Source: Rhodobium orientis (lineage in GTDB: Bacteria; Pseudomonadota; Alphaproteobacteria; Rhizobiales; Rhodobiaceae). From it: a DNA stretch of 64,000 bases. Location: positions 1 through 64,000 of the forward strand of contig NZ_NPEV01000008.1 in the NCBI RefSeq assembly GCF_003258835.1, read 5' to 3'. Under the pieces are notes generated by a model. That model did no database searches. It worked only from the letters and a program-made list of their open reading frames with translations, and was not told the DNA's origin. The number at the start of each line of letters is the position of its first letter. Position 1 is the stretch's first letter. Both the position numbers and the translations under genes were made by a program. Shown piece after piece: positions 55,008-64,000 of this stretch.

Positions 55008-56023
55008 CAGGCGGCATCCCGTTGGTCGGCCGCATCGAACCAGCTTGTCAGAAGTGCGCGCACGGTGTCCGGGTTCTCTGCGGTCAGAATGTCCCTGCGC
55101 AAGGCTTTTGCGTCGGCGTCGATACGCGGGCTGCGGTCCATGTACCAGGCAAGGTGCTTGCGGGCGGCACGAAGGCCGAGGTCACGACCGTAATGGTCGA
55201 GGATACCCTCATAGTGTTCGGCGACGATCGCCGCGATCTCGTCATTGGCCGGCTCCGGCGGGGTGATGCCGGTCGAAAGATAGCGCGCGACGGCGCCGGG
55301 GAACCAGGGACGGCCATAGGCGCCGCGCCCGATCATGACGCCGTCGGCGCCGGACTGGCTGAGCATTTCCGCTGCATCTTCGAAGCTCTCGCAGTCGCCA
55401 TTGGCGATGACGGGGATGGAGACGGCCTCCTTGACGGCGGCGATGGCCTTCCAGTCGGCCCTGCCCTTGTAGAACTGGCAGCGGGTGCGGCCATGGACCG
55501 TGACGAGGGCAACGCCCGCCTGTTCGGCGCGCCTGGCAAGCTCCGGCGCATTGTGGTTGTCGTCGTCCCATCCGAGCCGCATCTTGACGGTGACGGGAAC
55601 GGAGACGGCGCCGACGACGGCATCGATCAGCCGCGTTGCGTGGTCGAGATCGCGCATCAGGGCGGAGCCGGCATAGCCGGTCGTCACCCGCTTCGACGGG
55701 CAGCCCATGTTGATGTCGAGGAGGTCGGCGCCGGCGGCTTCCAGCCGGCGCGCGCTTTCGGCGAGCGCTGTCGCCTCGCGTCCGGCGAGCTGCACCGCGT
55801 GGGGGGTGACGCCGGCCGATTCGGCACGCAGATGGGCCTCCTCACCGCCGGTGATCAGTTCGTTGCTTGCCACCACTTCCGAAATCACCAAACCCGCGTC
55901 GAAGCGATGCGCCAACCGCCGGAACGGCGCATCGGTAATGCCCGCCATCGGCGCCAGGAATACGGCATTTTTCAGCCGCAGATCACCGATCGTGGGAGCG
56001 TGGTTCCACACGGTCCGTCGCAT
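55007..56023 (-). CDS. dusB: tRNA-dihydrouridine synthase DusB (NifR3 family)
   Basis: This 338-residue FMN enzyme reduces uridines in the tRNA D-loop. Visible are [13 protein letters not shown] near residue 23, the catalytic Cys108 in [23 protein letters not shown] and [13 protein letters not shown] at 56023 gives the normal length; an upstream in-frame reading is not conserved in style. The first gene of the dusB-ntrBC operon, as nifR3 is in Rhodobacter and rhizobia. Confidence 0.95.
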   Translation of the reverse strand: MRRTVWNHAPTIGDLRLKNAVFLAPMAGITDAPFRRLAHRFDAGLVISEVVASNELITGGEEAHLRAESAGVTPHAVQLAGREATALAESARRLEAAGADLLDINMGCPSKRVTTGYAGSALMRDLDHATRLIDAVVGAVSVPVTVKMRLGWDDDNHNAPELARRAEQAGVALVTVHGRTRCQFYKGRADWKAIAAVKEAVSIPVIANGDCESFEDAAEMLSQSGADGVMIGRGAYGRPWFPGAVARYLSTGITPPEPANDEIAAIVAEHYEGILDHYGRDLGLRAARKHLAWYMDRSPRIDADAKALRRDILTAENPDTVRALLTSWFDAADQRDAA

Positions 56024-56202
56024 GCTTTTGCTCACTTCATAGGCAGATATACGGGCTGCACTGATATTAGTCAATGCGACGCCTTGACGGCGTGACGAAG
56101 CGCGGCATTCCTGCAACATATGCGCCCGCCGCCGCATCGTGATATGGAACGATCACATAGCAAATTAATGGCCCCGAACCACTCACATTTTCCGTGTCGC
56201 CC

Positions 56203-57435
56203 ATGAAAATCGACGAAAACACGACGGTCGCCGTCCTCCTGGTTGCCGCCGGACGCGGATCGCGGGCCGCTAGCGCCTCGGACACCAGTCCCAAACAGTA
56301 TCGCACAATCGGTGGCGTTTCGGTTATCGCCCGCTCGATCAAGGTGTTCCGGGACCATCCGCGCGTCGGCCCCGTCGTTGCCGTCATCCACCGGGACGAC
56401 GGCGCGGCCTTCGCCGAGGCGACCGGCGCGGCCGGCAGGGACGTCATGACGGTTCCGGGCGGTGCGACGCGGCAGGCCTCGGTACTGTGCGGCCTGGAGC
56501 ATCTGGCCGCCCTCCCCGCCCCGCCGGACATCGTCCTCATCCACGATGCCGTGCGCCCGTTCGTTGCTTCCTCCGTCATCGACGACGTCATCGATGCCCT
56601 CTCGGACAGCGAGGGGGCGATCGCGGCCCTGCCCGCCATCGAGACCCTGAAGACGGAAACCGAGGACGGCCACATCGCCAAGACGGTGCCGCGGGCCGGC
56701 GTGTGGTCGGCGCAGACGCCGCAGGGTTTCCATTTCGCGCCGATCCTTGGCGCCCATCGCGCGGCAGCCGAATCGGAGCGCTCCGACTTCACCGACGACG
56801 CGGCGGTGGCCGAATGGTACGGTGCCGCGGTGCGGCTCGTCGCCGGCAACCGCGACAACGTCAAGCTGACCACGGCCGGCGACCTCGCCAGCGCCGACCG
56901 GAGACTGAAGATGGAAGCGCTGATGGAAATGGCCGACATCCGGGTCGGCTCCGGCTTCGACGTCCATGCCTTTGTCGAAGGCTTCGAGGTCATCCTCGGC
57001 GGCGTCGCGATTCCCCACGACAGGCGCCTCAGCGGCCATTCGGATGCGGACGTCGCCATGCACGCGGTGACCGACGCCCTGTTCGGTGCGCTCGGCGACG
57101 GCGATATCGGCAGCCATTTTCCGCCTTCGGACCCGCAATGGAAGGGCGCGGCATCGAAGATCTTTCTGGAAAAGGCCGTTTCGCTGGTCGCCAAACGCGG
57201 TGGCGCCATTGCCCATATCGACGTGACGATCATCTGCGAGGCGCCGAAGATCGGACCGCACCGGGATGCGATCCGTGAGAGCCTCGCCTACCTCTGCGAC
57301 CTTGCCGTCGACCGTGTCTCCGTCAAGGCGACGACGACGGAAAAACTCGGATTCACCGGCCGCAAGGAAGGCATCGCCGCCCAGGCGACCGCCACGATCC
57401 GCCTTCCCTTCGAGGATGGTGCCGGCGATGGCTGA
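56203..57435 (+). CDS. ispDF: bifunctional IspD/IspF (MEP pathway)
   Basis: This 410-residue fusion makes isoprenoid precursors. The IspD half (1-230) is the cytidylyltransferase, with [23 protein letters not shown] and a Thr/Asp-rich DDAAV. The IspF half (about 250-405) is the cyclodiphosphate synthase, with [36 protein letters not shown] and [16 protein letters not shown]. The fusion is typical of alphaproteobacteria. A GTG at 56194 is an alternative start. It overlaps the next gene by 8 bp. Confidence 0.96.
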   Translation: MKIDENTTVAVLLVAAGRGSRAASASDTSPKQYRTIGGVSVIARSIKVFRDHPRVGPVVAVIHRDDGAAFAEATGAAGRDVMTVPGGATRQASVLCGLEHLAALPAPPDIVLIHDAVRPFVASSVIDDVIDALSDSEGAIAALPAIETLKTETEDGHIAKTVPRAGVWSAQTPQGFHFAPILGAHRAAAESERSDFTDDAAVAEWYGAAVRLVAGNRDNVKLTTAGDLASADRRLKMEALMEMADIRVGSGFDVHAFVEGFEVILGGVAIPHDRRLSGHSDADVAMHAVTDALFGALGDGDIGSHFPPSDPQWKGAASKIFLEKAVSLVAKRGGAIAHIDVTIICEAPKIGPHRDAIRESLAYLCDLAVDRVSVKATTTEKLGFTGRKEGIAAQATATIRLPFEDGAGDG

Positions 57436-57925
57436 TCAGGACTTCAAGGCGCTCGCCACCTCCGTGCTCGACACGTGCCGGGCCAAGGGCCTGATGGTGG
57501 CGACGGCGGAAAGCTGCACCGGCGGACTGATCGCCGGCATGCTGACGGAGATCGCCGGCTCGTCTGACGTGGTGGAGCGCGGCTTCGTCACCTATTCCAA
57601 CGAGGCCAAGACCGAGATGCTCGGCGTTCCCGCCGACCTCATCGAGGCCCACGGCGCCGTCAGCGAAGCGGTCGCGCGGGCGATGGCCGAGGGCGCCATA
57701 GCGCAGTCCCCTGCGGATATCTCCGTTGCCGTCACCGGCGTTGCCGGACCGGGCGGCGGCTCGCCGGAAAAGCCGGTCGGCCTCGTCCACCTTGCGGCAA
57801 GCCGGCGCGGTGGCGAGACGGTGCACCTGGAACGGCGCTATGGCGATATCGGCCGCGCTGCGGTGCGCGCCGCGACCGTCGCCGATGCCTTGAAGCTGAT
57901 CGAGGAACTGGCCGTCGCCGGATGA
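57428..57925 (+). CDS. CinA family protein (nicotinamide-nucleotide amidohydrolase)
   Basis: This 165-residue stand-alone CinA C-terminal domain (PncC-like) deamidates NMN to NaMN in characterised members. Motifs are [47 protein letters not shown] and a conserved Arg near the C-terminus. It lacks the N-terminal molybdopterin-binding-like domain of full CinA. ATG 57428 overlaps the end of ispDF (ATGGCTGA), so it is coupled. Confidence 0.94.
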   Translation: MADQDFKALATSVLDTCRAKGLMVATAESCTGGLIAGMLTEIAGSSDVVERGFVTYSNEAKTEMLGVPADLIEAHGAVSEAVARAMAEGAIAQSPADISVAVTGVAGPGGGSPEKPVGLVHLAASRRGGETVHLERRYGDIGRAAVRAATVADALKLIEELAVAG

Positions 57926-57943
57926 GGCGACCGACCTTTGTGC

Positions 57944-58435
57944 TTACGGACGTACCGGCGAGGCCTGGCCGAGCTTTGCGTCATGGATGCCGTAGAGTTC
58001 GTCGGCGCGGTTCTCGAAGGCCGTTGCGAACATCCGGAAGGCCTTGTCGAAGACGGCGCCCATCACCGCGCTCAGCATGCGCGAGCGGAACTCGTAGCTG
58101 ATGAAGAAGGCGACGTCGCAGTTGTGCCCCGGCAGGTCGTCGAATTTCCAGCGGTTGTGCAGGTATTTGAACGGGCCGTCGAGATATTCGACCTCGATGG
58201 CCATGTCGCCGCGATTGAGGGTGGCACGCGAGGTGAAGGTCTCGCGGATCACCTTGTAGGCGACCGTCATGTCGGCGACGATGACGTCGCAGGATGGCGA
58301 CACCACCTTCTTGCCGCGCAGCCGGGCGGCCTGGCACAGCGGCAGGAACTTCGGATAGTTCTCCACGTCCGCGACCAATTCGAACATGTTCTCGGCGGTG
58401 TGGCGAACCCGTCGGGTCGTTTCAAATTCCGGCAT
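57944..58435 (-). CDS. COQ10/RatA-like START-domain protein
   Basis: This 163-residue protein of the polyketide cyclase/START family is similar to mitochondrial COQ10 and E. coli RatA (YfjG). It shows FELVADVENYPKFLPLCQAAR near residue 20 and LDGPFKYLHNRWKF mid-protein. COQ10 binds ubiquinone and aids respiration; RatA was described as a ribosome-association toxin, but a ubiquinone role is more likely in this lineage. It is 17 bp downstream of lipA on the same strand. Confidence 0.9.
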   Translation of the reverse strand: MPEFETTRRVRHTAENMFELVADVENYPKFLPLCQAARLRGKKVVSPSCDVIVADMTVAYKVIRETFTSRATLNRGDMAIEVEYLDGPFKYLHNRWKFDDLPGHNCDVAFFISYEFRSRMLSAVMGAVFDKAFRMFATAFENRADELYGIHDAKLGQASPVRP

Positions 58436-58452
58436 TTGTCATCCGATTGGGA

Positions 58453-59439
58453 TCAGTAGCCCTTGGCCGCCACGCGCGCCGCCCTCAGCTTGGCGAAATC
58501 GTCGCCGGCATGGTGCGACGAGCGGGTCAGCGGCGTTGCCGAAACCATCAGGAAGCCCTTGGCGTAGGCGATCTGCTCCAGCGCCTTGAACTCGGACGGC
58601 TCCACGAAGCGGTCGACCGGATGGTGCTTGCGGCTCGGCTGCAGGTACTGGCCGATGGTCAGGAAGTCGACGTCGGCGCTGCGCAGATCGTCCATGAGCT
58701 GCTGGATCTCGTGCCGCTTCTCGCCGAGCCCGACCATGATGCCGGACTTGGTGAACATGGTCGGATCGAGCTCCTTGACCCGCTGCAACAGGCGGATGGA
58801 ATGGAAGTAGCGGGCGCCGGGGCGAACGGTGAGGTAAAGGCCCGGGACGGTCTCCAGATTGTGGTTGAAGACGTCGGGCTTGGCTTCGACGACCGTCTCC
58901 ACCGCGCCGTCCTTCCTCAGGAAGTCCGGTGTCAGCACTTCAACGGTGGTGGTCGGAGAAGCGGCGCGGATCGCCTTGATGGTCGCGGCGAAGTGCGCGG
59001 CGCCGCCGTCGGCAAGATCGTCCCGGTCGACCGAGGTGACGACCACGTGGTTGAGGCCCATGCGGGCAACGGCGGTCGCCACACGCTCCGGCTCCAGGAA
59101 GTCGAGCCCCTTCGGCATGCCGGTCGAGACATTGCAGAAGGCGCAGGCCCTCGTACAGGTGTCGCCCATGATCATGAAGGAGGCGTGCTTCTTGGCCCAG
59201 CACTCGCCGATATTCGGGCAGCCCGCTTCCTGGCACACGGTGACCAGCCGGTTGTCGCGGACGATGTTCTCGGTCTCGCGGAACCCCGCGTTGCCCGGCG
59301 CCTTGACGCGGATCCAGGCGGGCTTCCTCAGGATCGGCGTATCGGCCCGGTGCGCCTTTTCCGGATGGCGCGGCCTTGCGGCCTTGCTCTTTTCGGTGTC
59401 GGTCCCGGTCTCGGGCTGTGCGTCGGGGGCGATTGCCAT
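58453..59439 (-). CDS. lipA: lipoyl synthase
   Basis: This 328-residue radical-SAM enzyme inserts two sulfurs into octanoyl-E2 or GcvH. The auxiliary cluster cysteines are Cys69, Cys74 and Cys80 ([13 protein letters not shown]); the radical-SAM cluster is Cys95, Cys99 and Cys102 (CTRACAFC). The C-terminal Arg-Ser-Ser-motif ([12 protein letters not shown]) that supports the auxiliary cluster is present. It lies close to lpdA, pdhC and pdhB, the enzymes whose lipoyl groups it makes. Confidence 0.97.
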   Translation of the reverse strand: MAIAPDAQPETGTDTEKSKAARPRHPEKAHRADTPILRKPAWIRVKAPGNAGFRETENIVRDNRLVTVCQEAGCPNIGECWAKKHASFMIMGDTCTRACAFCNVSTGMPKGLDFLEPERVATAVARMGLNHVVVTSVDRDDLADGGAAHFAATIKAIRAASPTTTVEVLTPDFLRKDGAVETVVEAKPDVFNHNLETVPGLYLTVRPGARYFHSIRLLQRVKELDPTMFTKSGIMVGLGEKRHEIQQLMDDLRSADVDFLTIGQYLQPSRKHHPVDRFVEPSEFKALEQIAYAKGFLMVSATPLTRSSHHAGDDFAKLRAARVAAKGY

Positions 59440-59542
59440 GGGCGGTCCTTCCGTCTTTCAAACCTTGACCGGCGGCCGCGGCCGGCCGCCGGTCGAAGGG
59501 CCATATAGCGCGTGCGGCCTTATCCGCAAACGCGACCTTTGG

Positions 59543-59791
59543 TCAGGAAATCAGCCGCGCGATCAGGACGACGACAATGGCGCCGACCGTTGCGACGATG
59601 ATCTGCTCAACAAAGGCGTTGCCGATGTTGAGGCTGATGTTGAACTGCCGGGCAAGAAACCCCCCGACGAAGGAGCCGACGAGGCCCCACAGGATGTATT
59701 TCAGAAGACCGCCGCCGCCGACGACGAAGCTGGCGAGCCAGCCGGCGATCAGGCCGATGACGATCCAGATGATGATAGACCGTGTGTCCAT
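59543..59791 (-). CDS. GlsB/YeaQ/YmgE family small membrane protein
   Basis: This 82-residue protein has three hydrophobic helices rich in glycine (IIIWIVIGLIAGWLASFVVG; ILWGLVGSFVGGFLA; IIVATVGAIVVVLIA). This is the transglycosylase-associated family; members are linked to envelope stress. It stands between lpdA and lipA on the same strand but with 73-103 bp gaps, so it may be separate. Confidence 0.92.
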   Translation of the reverse strand: MDTRSIIIWIVIGLIAGWLASFVVGGGGLLKYILWGLVGSFVGGFLARQFNISLNIGNAFVEQIIVATVGAIVVVLIARLIS

Positions 59792-59864
59792 GTTGCGTTT
59801 GTCTCCCCGTTGACTGCCGTCGCCGCGCGCCGGCTGGAGCCCCTACAATGACAGCTACAGCCTA

Positions 59865-61280
59865 TCACGTATGGATGACGCGGCCATAGGCGTCGAGGAC
59901 GCTTTCGTGCATCATTTCCGACAGCGTCGGGTGCGGAAAAACGGCGTGGATCAGCTCTTCCTCGGTGGTCTCAAGGTTCATGGCGACCACAAAACCCTGG
60001 ATCAGTTCCGTCACTTCCGCGCCGACCATGTGGGCGCCGAGGAGCTGGCCGGTCGCATCGTCGAACACCGTCTTCACGAGGCCGTCCGGTTCGCCGAGGG
60101 CGATCGCCTTGCCGTTGCCGATGAAGGGAAAGCGGCCGACGCGGACCTTGTAGCCGGCCTCCTTGGCCTTTGCCTCCGTCAGGCCGACCGAGGCGATCTG
60201 TGGGTTGCAGTAGGTGCAGCCCGGTATCTTCAGCTTGTCCATCGGATGCACGTCGAGGCCCTTGATGCCTTCCACGCAGATGACGCCCTCGTGCTCGGCC
60301 TTGTGGGCGAGCATCGGCGGGCCGGCGACGTCGCCGATGGCATAGAGGCCCTTGACGTTGGTGCGGCCGAGCCCGTCGGTGACGACGCAGCCGCGGTCGG
60401 TCTTCACGCCGAGGTCTTCCAGGCCGAGCTTCTCGATGTTGCCGACGACGCCGACGGCCGAGATCACCTTGTCGACGGTGATCTTGTCGCTCTTGCCGTC
60501 CTTGAATTCCAGGGTCGCGGTGACGCTGTCCTTGCCCTTGTCGAGCTTGGCCACCTTGGTGTCGGTGTGGATCTTGAGGCCGGCCTTTTCCAGCCGCTTG
60601 CGGGCATGGGCGGAGATTTCCGCGTCCTCCACCGGCAGGATCTGCGGCAGCACTTCGACGACCGTCACCTCCGCGCCCATGGTGCGGTAGAAGCTAGCGA
60701 ATTCGATGCCGATGGCGCCGGAGCCGACGACCAGAAGCTTCTTCGGCAGCTCTTTCGGCACCATGGCCTCAAAATAGGTCCAGACCTGTTTCCCGTCGGG
60801 CTCAAGCCCCGGCAGCACACGCGGCCGGGCGCCGGTGGCGACGACAACGTGCTTGGCCGAATAGTCGCCGCCGCCGAGGGCGCCCTTCGGGGCATCGTCG
60901 GCCGCTGTCACGGTCATCTTGCCGGGCGCCGTCAGCCTGGCCGAGCCCCAGATGACGTCGACCTTGTTCTTCTTGAGCAAGAACCCGACGCCGGTGGCGA
61001 GCTGTTTGGAGACGCCGCGCGAGCGCTTGACGACGGCGTCCATGTCGAAGCCGATCTTTTCCGCCGACAGCCCGAAATCCTTGGCGTGTTCCATGTGGTG
61101 GTAGACCTCGGCCGACCTCAGCAGGGCCTTGGTCGGGATGCAGCCCCAGTTGAGGCAGATGCCGCCGAGATGTTTCTTCTCCACGATGGCCGTCTTGAAG
61201 CCGAGCTGGGCGGCGCGGATGGCCGTGACGTAGCCGCCGGGGCCGGCGCCGATCACGATGATGTCGTAAGCGTTGGACAT
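59865..61280 (-). CDS. lpdA: dihydrolipoyl dehydrogenase (E3)
   Basis: This 471-residue flavoprotein reoxidises dihydrolipoamide on E2, reducing NAD+. FAD motif GAGPGGY is at 11-17, the redox disulfide is Cys42/Cys47 (CLNWGCIPTK), the NAD motif is VVGSGAIGIEFA near 190, and the active His lies in FPHPTLSEMMHE at the C-terminus. Co-oriented with pdhC and pdhB, it forms the pyruvate dehydrogenase operon. There is no fused lipoyl domain. Confidence 0.97.
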   Translation of the reverse strand: MSNAYDIIVIGAGPGGYVTAIRAAQLGFKTAIVEKKHLGGICLNWGCIPTKALLRSAEVYHHMEHAKDFGLSAEKIGFDMDAVVKRSRGVSKQLATGVGFLLKKNKVDVIWGSARLTAPGKMTVTAADDAPKGALGGGDYSAKHVVVATGARPRVLPGLEPDGKQVWTYFEAMVPKELPKKLLVVGSGAIGIEFASFYRTMGAEVTVVEVLPQILPVEDAEISAHARKRLEKAGLKIHTDTKVAKLDKGKDSVTATLEFKDGKSDKITVDKVISAVGVVGNIEKLGLEDLGVKTDRGCVVTDGLGRTNVKGLYAIGDVAGPPMLAHKAEHEGVICVEGIKGLDVHPMDKLKIPGCTYCNPQIASVGLTEAKAKEAGYKVRVGRFPFIGNGKAIALGEPDGLVKTVFDDATGQLLGAHMVGAEVTELIQGFVVAMNLETTEEELIHAVFPHPTLSEMMHESVLDAYGRVIHT

Positions 61281-61362
61281 GGCTTGCCTCGTTGTGCGGT
61301 GCCGTGCGGCGGGCGCCGAATTGGTGCCTGCCGATTGTGTCGCGCGTGGCGAAGGATGGGTG

Positions 61363-62733
61363 CTAGACCAGCATTCCCATCGGGTTCTCGATGTAGCGCT
61401 TGAAGGCGGCCATCAGTTCGGCGCCGAGCGCCCCGTCGACGGCGCGGTGGTCGGTGGAAAGGGTCGCCGACATAATGGTCGCCACCTCGATGCTGCCATC
61501 GGTAACGACCGGCCGCTGCTCGCCGGCCCCGACCGCAAGGATCGTCGCGTGCGGCGGGTTGATGACGGCGGAAAAGTCCTTGATGCCGAACATTCCGAGA
61601 TTGGAGACGGCCGTCGCCCCGCCCTGGTATTCCTCCGGCTTCAGCCGGCGGTCGCGGGCGCGCTTGGCAAAATCCTTCATCTCGTTGGAGATGACGGAGA
61701 GCGTCTTTTCGTCGGCGCGGCGCACCACCGGGGTGATGAGACCGCCCGGGATGGCGACGGCAACGCCCACATCGGCGGCCTTGTGCTTCAGCATCGCCTC
61801 GTCGGTCCAGGTGACGTTGGCGTCCGGCACGGCCTTCAGCGACAGGGCCAGCGCCTTGATGACCATGTCGTTGACGGAGATCTTGTAGGCCGGCTTGTCG
61901 TCGGTCACCGGCGCTGCGTCGTTGAGCTGCTTGCGCAAGGCGAGAAGCGCATCGATGCGGCAGTCGATGGTGAGGTAGAAATGCGGGATCGTCGTCTTCG
62001 ATTCCGTCAGGCGCCGGGCGATGACTTTGCGCATGGAATCGTGCGGAACGGTCTCGTAGGAGCCCTCCTCGAACATGGCGCGCACGGCATCGGCGCCCAT
62101 ACCCTTTGCCGGGGCGGCGGCGGGAGCCGCGGCCGCAGCCTTTTCCGGCTTGGCGGCTGCCGTGCCCTTCTCAAGGGCCTCTTCGACGTCGCGCTGGATG
62201 ATGCGGCCGTGCGGGCCGGAGCCCTTGACGGCGGACAGGTCGAGATCGTTCTGCCTGGCGATGCGGCGGGCGAGCGGCGAGGAAAAGATGCGGTCTCCGT
62301 CGCCGGTCGTCGGCGCCGGACCGGCCTCTGCCGGTGCCTCCGCAGGGGCCGGCTTTTTCGGCTCGGCCGTTTTGTCTTCGGTCTTCTGTTCGGGCTTTTC
62401 GTCCGTCTTGGGTGCCTCGGCCTTTTCCGGCTTGGCGTCCTTTTTCGGCGCCGCCTTGTCGGCCGCGCCGTCCAGCGCGCTTTCGTCCTCGCCCTCTTCC
62501 AGCAAGAGCGCGATCAACTGGTTGACCGGCACGTCGCTGGTGCCCTCGTCGACGACGATCTTGCCAACAGTGCCTTCGTCGACGGCTTCCACTTCCATGG
62601 TCGCCTTGTCGGTCTCGATTTCGGCGATGATATCGCCGGGGGCGACCGAATCGCCCTCTTTCACCAGCCACTTGGCGAGATTGCCGCTTTCCATGGTCGG
62701 CGACAGGGCCGGCATAAGAATCTCTATGGGCAT
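61363..62733 (-). CDS. pdhC: pyruvate dehydrogenase dihydrolipoyl acetyltransferase (E2)
   Basis: This 456-residue E2 core has one N-terminal lipoyl domain with Lys43 as lipoylation site ([10 protein letters not shown]), then a long Lys/Glu/Ala/Pro linker (85-140), a peripheral subunit-binding domain ([16 protein letters not shown], near 155-185), and the catalytic domain with the HxxxDG motif [11 protein letters not shown]. It transfers acetyl groups to CoA. Confidence 0.96.
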   Translation of the reverse strand: MPIEILMPALSPTMESGNLAKWLVKEGDSVAPGDIIAEIETDKATMEVEAVDEGTVGKIVVDEGTSDVPVNQLIALLLEEGEDESALDGAADKAAPKKDAKPEKAEAPKTDEKPEQKTEDKTAEPKKPAPAEAPAEAGPAPTTGDGDRIFSSPLARRIARQNDLDLSAVKGSGPHGRIIQRDVEEALEKGTAAAKPEKAAAAAPAAAPAKGMGADAVRAMFEEGSYETVPHDSMRKVIARRLTESKTTIPHFYLTIDCRIDALLALRKQLNDAAPVTDDKPAYKISVNDMVIKALALSLKAVPDANVTWTDEAMLKHKAADVGVAVAIPGGLITPVVRRADEKTLSVISNEMKDFAKRARDRRLKPEEYQGGATAVSNLGMFGIKDFSAVINPPHATILAVGAGEQRPVVTDGSIEVATIMSATLSTDHRAVDGALGAELMAAFKRYIENPMGMLV

Positions 62734-62790
62734 TGCTGCGCTCCCCGCATTTTCATGCCTGCATCATTCATTTGAGCGGTTGATGCGCCC

Positions 62791-64000
62791 TCACCTGTAG
62801 CAGACCGCCTTGACGGCCTCGATCAGCTCGGGAACCGAGGGCTTGGCGAGCACTTCCAGATTGGCCGCATAGGGCATCGGCACGTCCTTGCCGGTGATCG
62901 ACAGGATCGGCGCGTCGAGCCAGTCGAAGGCCTTTTCCTGGACCTGCTTGGCGATCTCTGAAGACACCGAGCAGATCGGCCAGCCCTCTTCCACGGTGAC
63001 GCAGCGGCCGGTCTTCTTCACCGACTCAATGACCGTATCGATGTCGAGGGGACGAATGGTCCTGAGGTCGATGAGTTCGGCCGAAATGCCCATCTCGTCC
63101 AGCGCCTCGGCGGCTTTCACCGCGTAGGTCATGCCGATGCCCCAGGAGACGATGGTGGCGTCGGTGCCCGGACGGGCGATCTTGGCCTTGCCGATCGGCA
63201 GCACGTAGTCGTCGAGCTTCGGCACGTCGAAGGACTGGCCGTAGAGCATCTCGTTTTCCAGGAAGACGACCGGGTTCGGATCGCGGATCGCCGCCTTCAG
63301 GAGGCCCTTGGCGTCGGCTGCCGTCCACGGCATCACCACCTTCAGGCCCGGGATCTGGGAGTACCAGGCCGAGTAGTCCTGGCTGTGCTGGGCGGCGACG
63401 CGGGCGGCCGCGCCGTTCGGTCCGCGGAAGACGATCGGGCAGCCCATCTGGCCGCCGGACATATAGAGGGTTTTCGCCGCCGAGTTGATGATCTGGTCCA
63501 TCGCCTGCATGGCGAAGTTGAAGGTCATGAACTCGACGATGGGCTTCAGGCCGGTCAGCGCCGCGCCGACGCCGAGGCCGGTGAAGCCGTGCTCGGTGAT
63601 CGGCGTGTCGATGACGCGCATGTCGCCGAACTCCTGCAGGAGCCCCTGGGTCACCTTGTAGGCGCCCTGGTATTCGGCGACCTCCTCGCCCATGACGAAG
63701 ACGGCCTCGTCGCGGCGCATCTCCTCGGCCATGGCATCGCGCAGCGCCTCGCGCACCGAGGTCTTGACCATCTCGGTGCCGTCCGGGATCTCCGGATCGT
63801 CGTCGGGCTTCAGCAGCGGGGTCGCCGCAAGCGGCGGACCGGCCGGCTTTTCGGTGTCGTCATCGCCGTTTTCCTCTGAGGCCTCTTCCTTCGGCGCTTC
63901 GGCCTTGTCCTCGGACTTCGCTTCGGACTTTTCAGGCGTCTTGTCGCCCTTCGCGGCGGCGTCGAGCGCGCTTTTGTCCTCGCCCTCTTCCAGGATCATG
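62791..64000 (-). CDS. pdhB: pyruvate dehydrogenase E1 beta subunit with N-terminal lipoyl domain (5' end outside window)
   Basis: The visible 403 codons hold the complete transketolase-like E1 beta domain: [50 protein letters not shown] and the C-terminal [16 protein letters not shown]. Ahead of it is a Glu/Lys/Asp-rich linker, and at the window edge the segment [12 protein letters not shown], which matches the end of the lipoyl domain in the neighbouring pdhC ([12 protein letters not shown]). So this is the lipoylated E1 beta type known from alphaproteobacteria. The real start lies beyond base 64000; the ATG at 63999 is internal. Confidence 0.95.
   Translation of the reverse strand, partial: MILEEGEDKSALDAAAKGDKTPEKSEAKSEDKAEAPKEEASEENGDDDTEKPAGPPLAATPLLKPDDDPEIPDGTEMVKTSVREALRDAMAEEMRRDEAVFVMGEEVAEYQGAYKVTQGLLQEFGDMRVIDTPITEHGFTGLGVGAALTGLKPIVEFMTFNFAMQAMDQIINSAAKTLYMSGGQMGCPIVFRGPNGAAARVAAQHSQDYSAWYSQIPGLKVVMPWTAADAKGLLKAAIRDPNPVVFLENEMLYGQSFDVPKLDDYVLPIGKAKIARPGTDATIVSWGIGMTYAVKAAEALDEMGISAELIDLRTIRPLDIDTVIESVKKTGRCVTVEEGWPICSVSSEIAKQVQEKAFDWLDAPILSITGKDVPMPYAANLEVLAKPSVPELIEAVKAVCYR

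Overview
The window looks like chromosome of a GC-rich alphaproteobacterium, most likely a Hyphomicrobiales (Rhizobiales) lineage. The evidence is gene content and order: dusB-ntrB-ntrC-ntrY-ntrX-trkA-trkH-hfq-hflX on one strand, a fused ispDF, a multi-gene pyruvate dehydrogenase locus next to lipA, and an rlpA-tmk-holB-metG-tatD run. No phage genes, CRISPR array, rRNA or intact insertion sequence was seen. One tRNA (Ser, anticodon TGA) is present.

Region 1 (1-11715) is a catabolic island. A divergent promoter near 5.9 kb carries two copies of a 12-bp palindrome. Leftward are a Rieske oxygenase, an aldehyde dehydrogenase and a TAXI-type TRAP importer. Rightward are an FMN/2Fe-2S reductase, a Gfo/Idh/MocA dehydrogenase and a 4,5-dihydroxyphthalate decarboxylase-like protein. 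Together these match the Pht3/Pht2/Pht4/Pht5 set that converts phthalate to protocatechuate. A MarR regulator and a benzoylformate decarboxylase-like ThDP enzyme follow. The ThDP enzyme and the aldehyde dehydrogenase could feed an aromatic keto acid into the same pathway; this is inference.

Region 2 (11.7-22.6 kb) is a run of five regulator/enzyme units, each transcribed divergently: LysR with MFS plus aldo/keto reductase, MarR with AhpD-like protein, MerR with alpha/beta hydrolase, LysR with SDR, LysR with quinone oxidoreductase. Several have visible operator dyads. A CPA1 antiporter and a frameshifted LysR remnant beside tRNA-Ser close the region.

Region 3 (23.3-32.4 kb) is a carbohydrate ABC operon under a LacI regulator. 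It holds a binding protein, two permeases, an ATPase, two SDR dehydrogenases and a ketose 3-epimerase with the full metal-ligand set. It ends in a clear terminator, and a P-loop sugar kinase-like gene is divergent. Tandem LacI-type operators lie between the kinase and lacI.

Region 4 (32.7-43.7 kb) contains rlpA, a DD-carboxypeptidase homologue that has lost all three catalytic motifs, then tmk, holB, metG, tatD and a PhnP-like metallo-hydrolase. After these come an Asp/Glu racemase-family gene, a secreted protein made of two identical-spacing four-cysteine repeats, and mazG.

Region 5 (43.7-64 kb) is core metabolism and regulation: hflX, hfq, K+ uptake (trkH, trkA), the NtrYX and NtrBC two-component systems, dusB, ispDF, a CinA-type amidohydrolase, a COQ10/RatA-like protein, lipA, a small GlsB/YeaQ membrane protein, and lpdA, pdhC and pdhB. 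The last is cut by the right edge.
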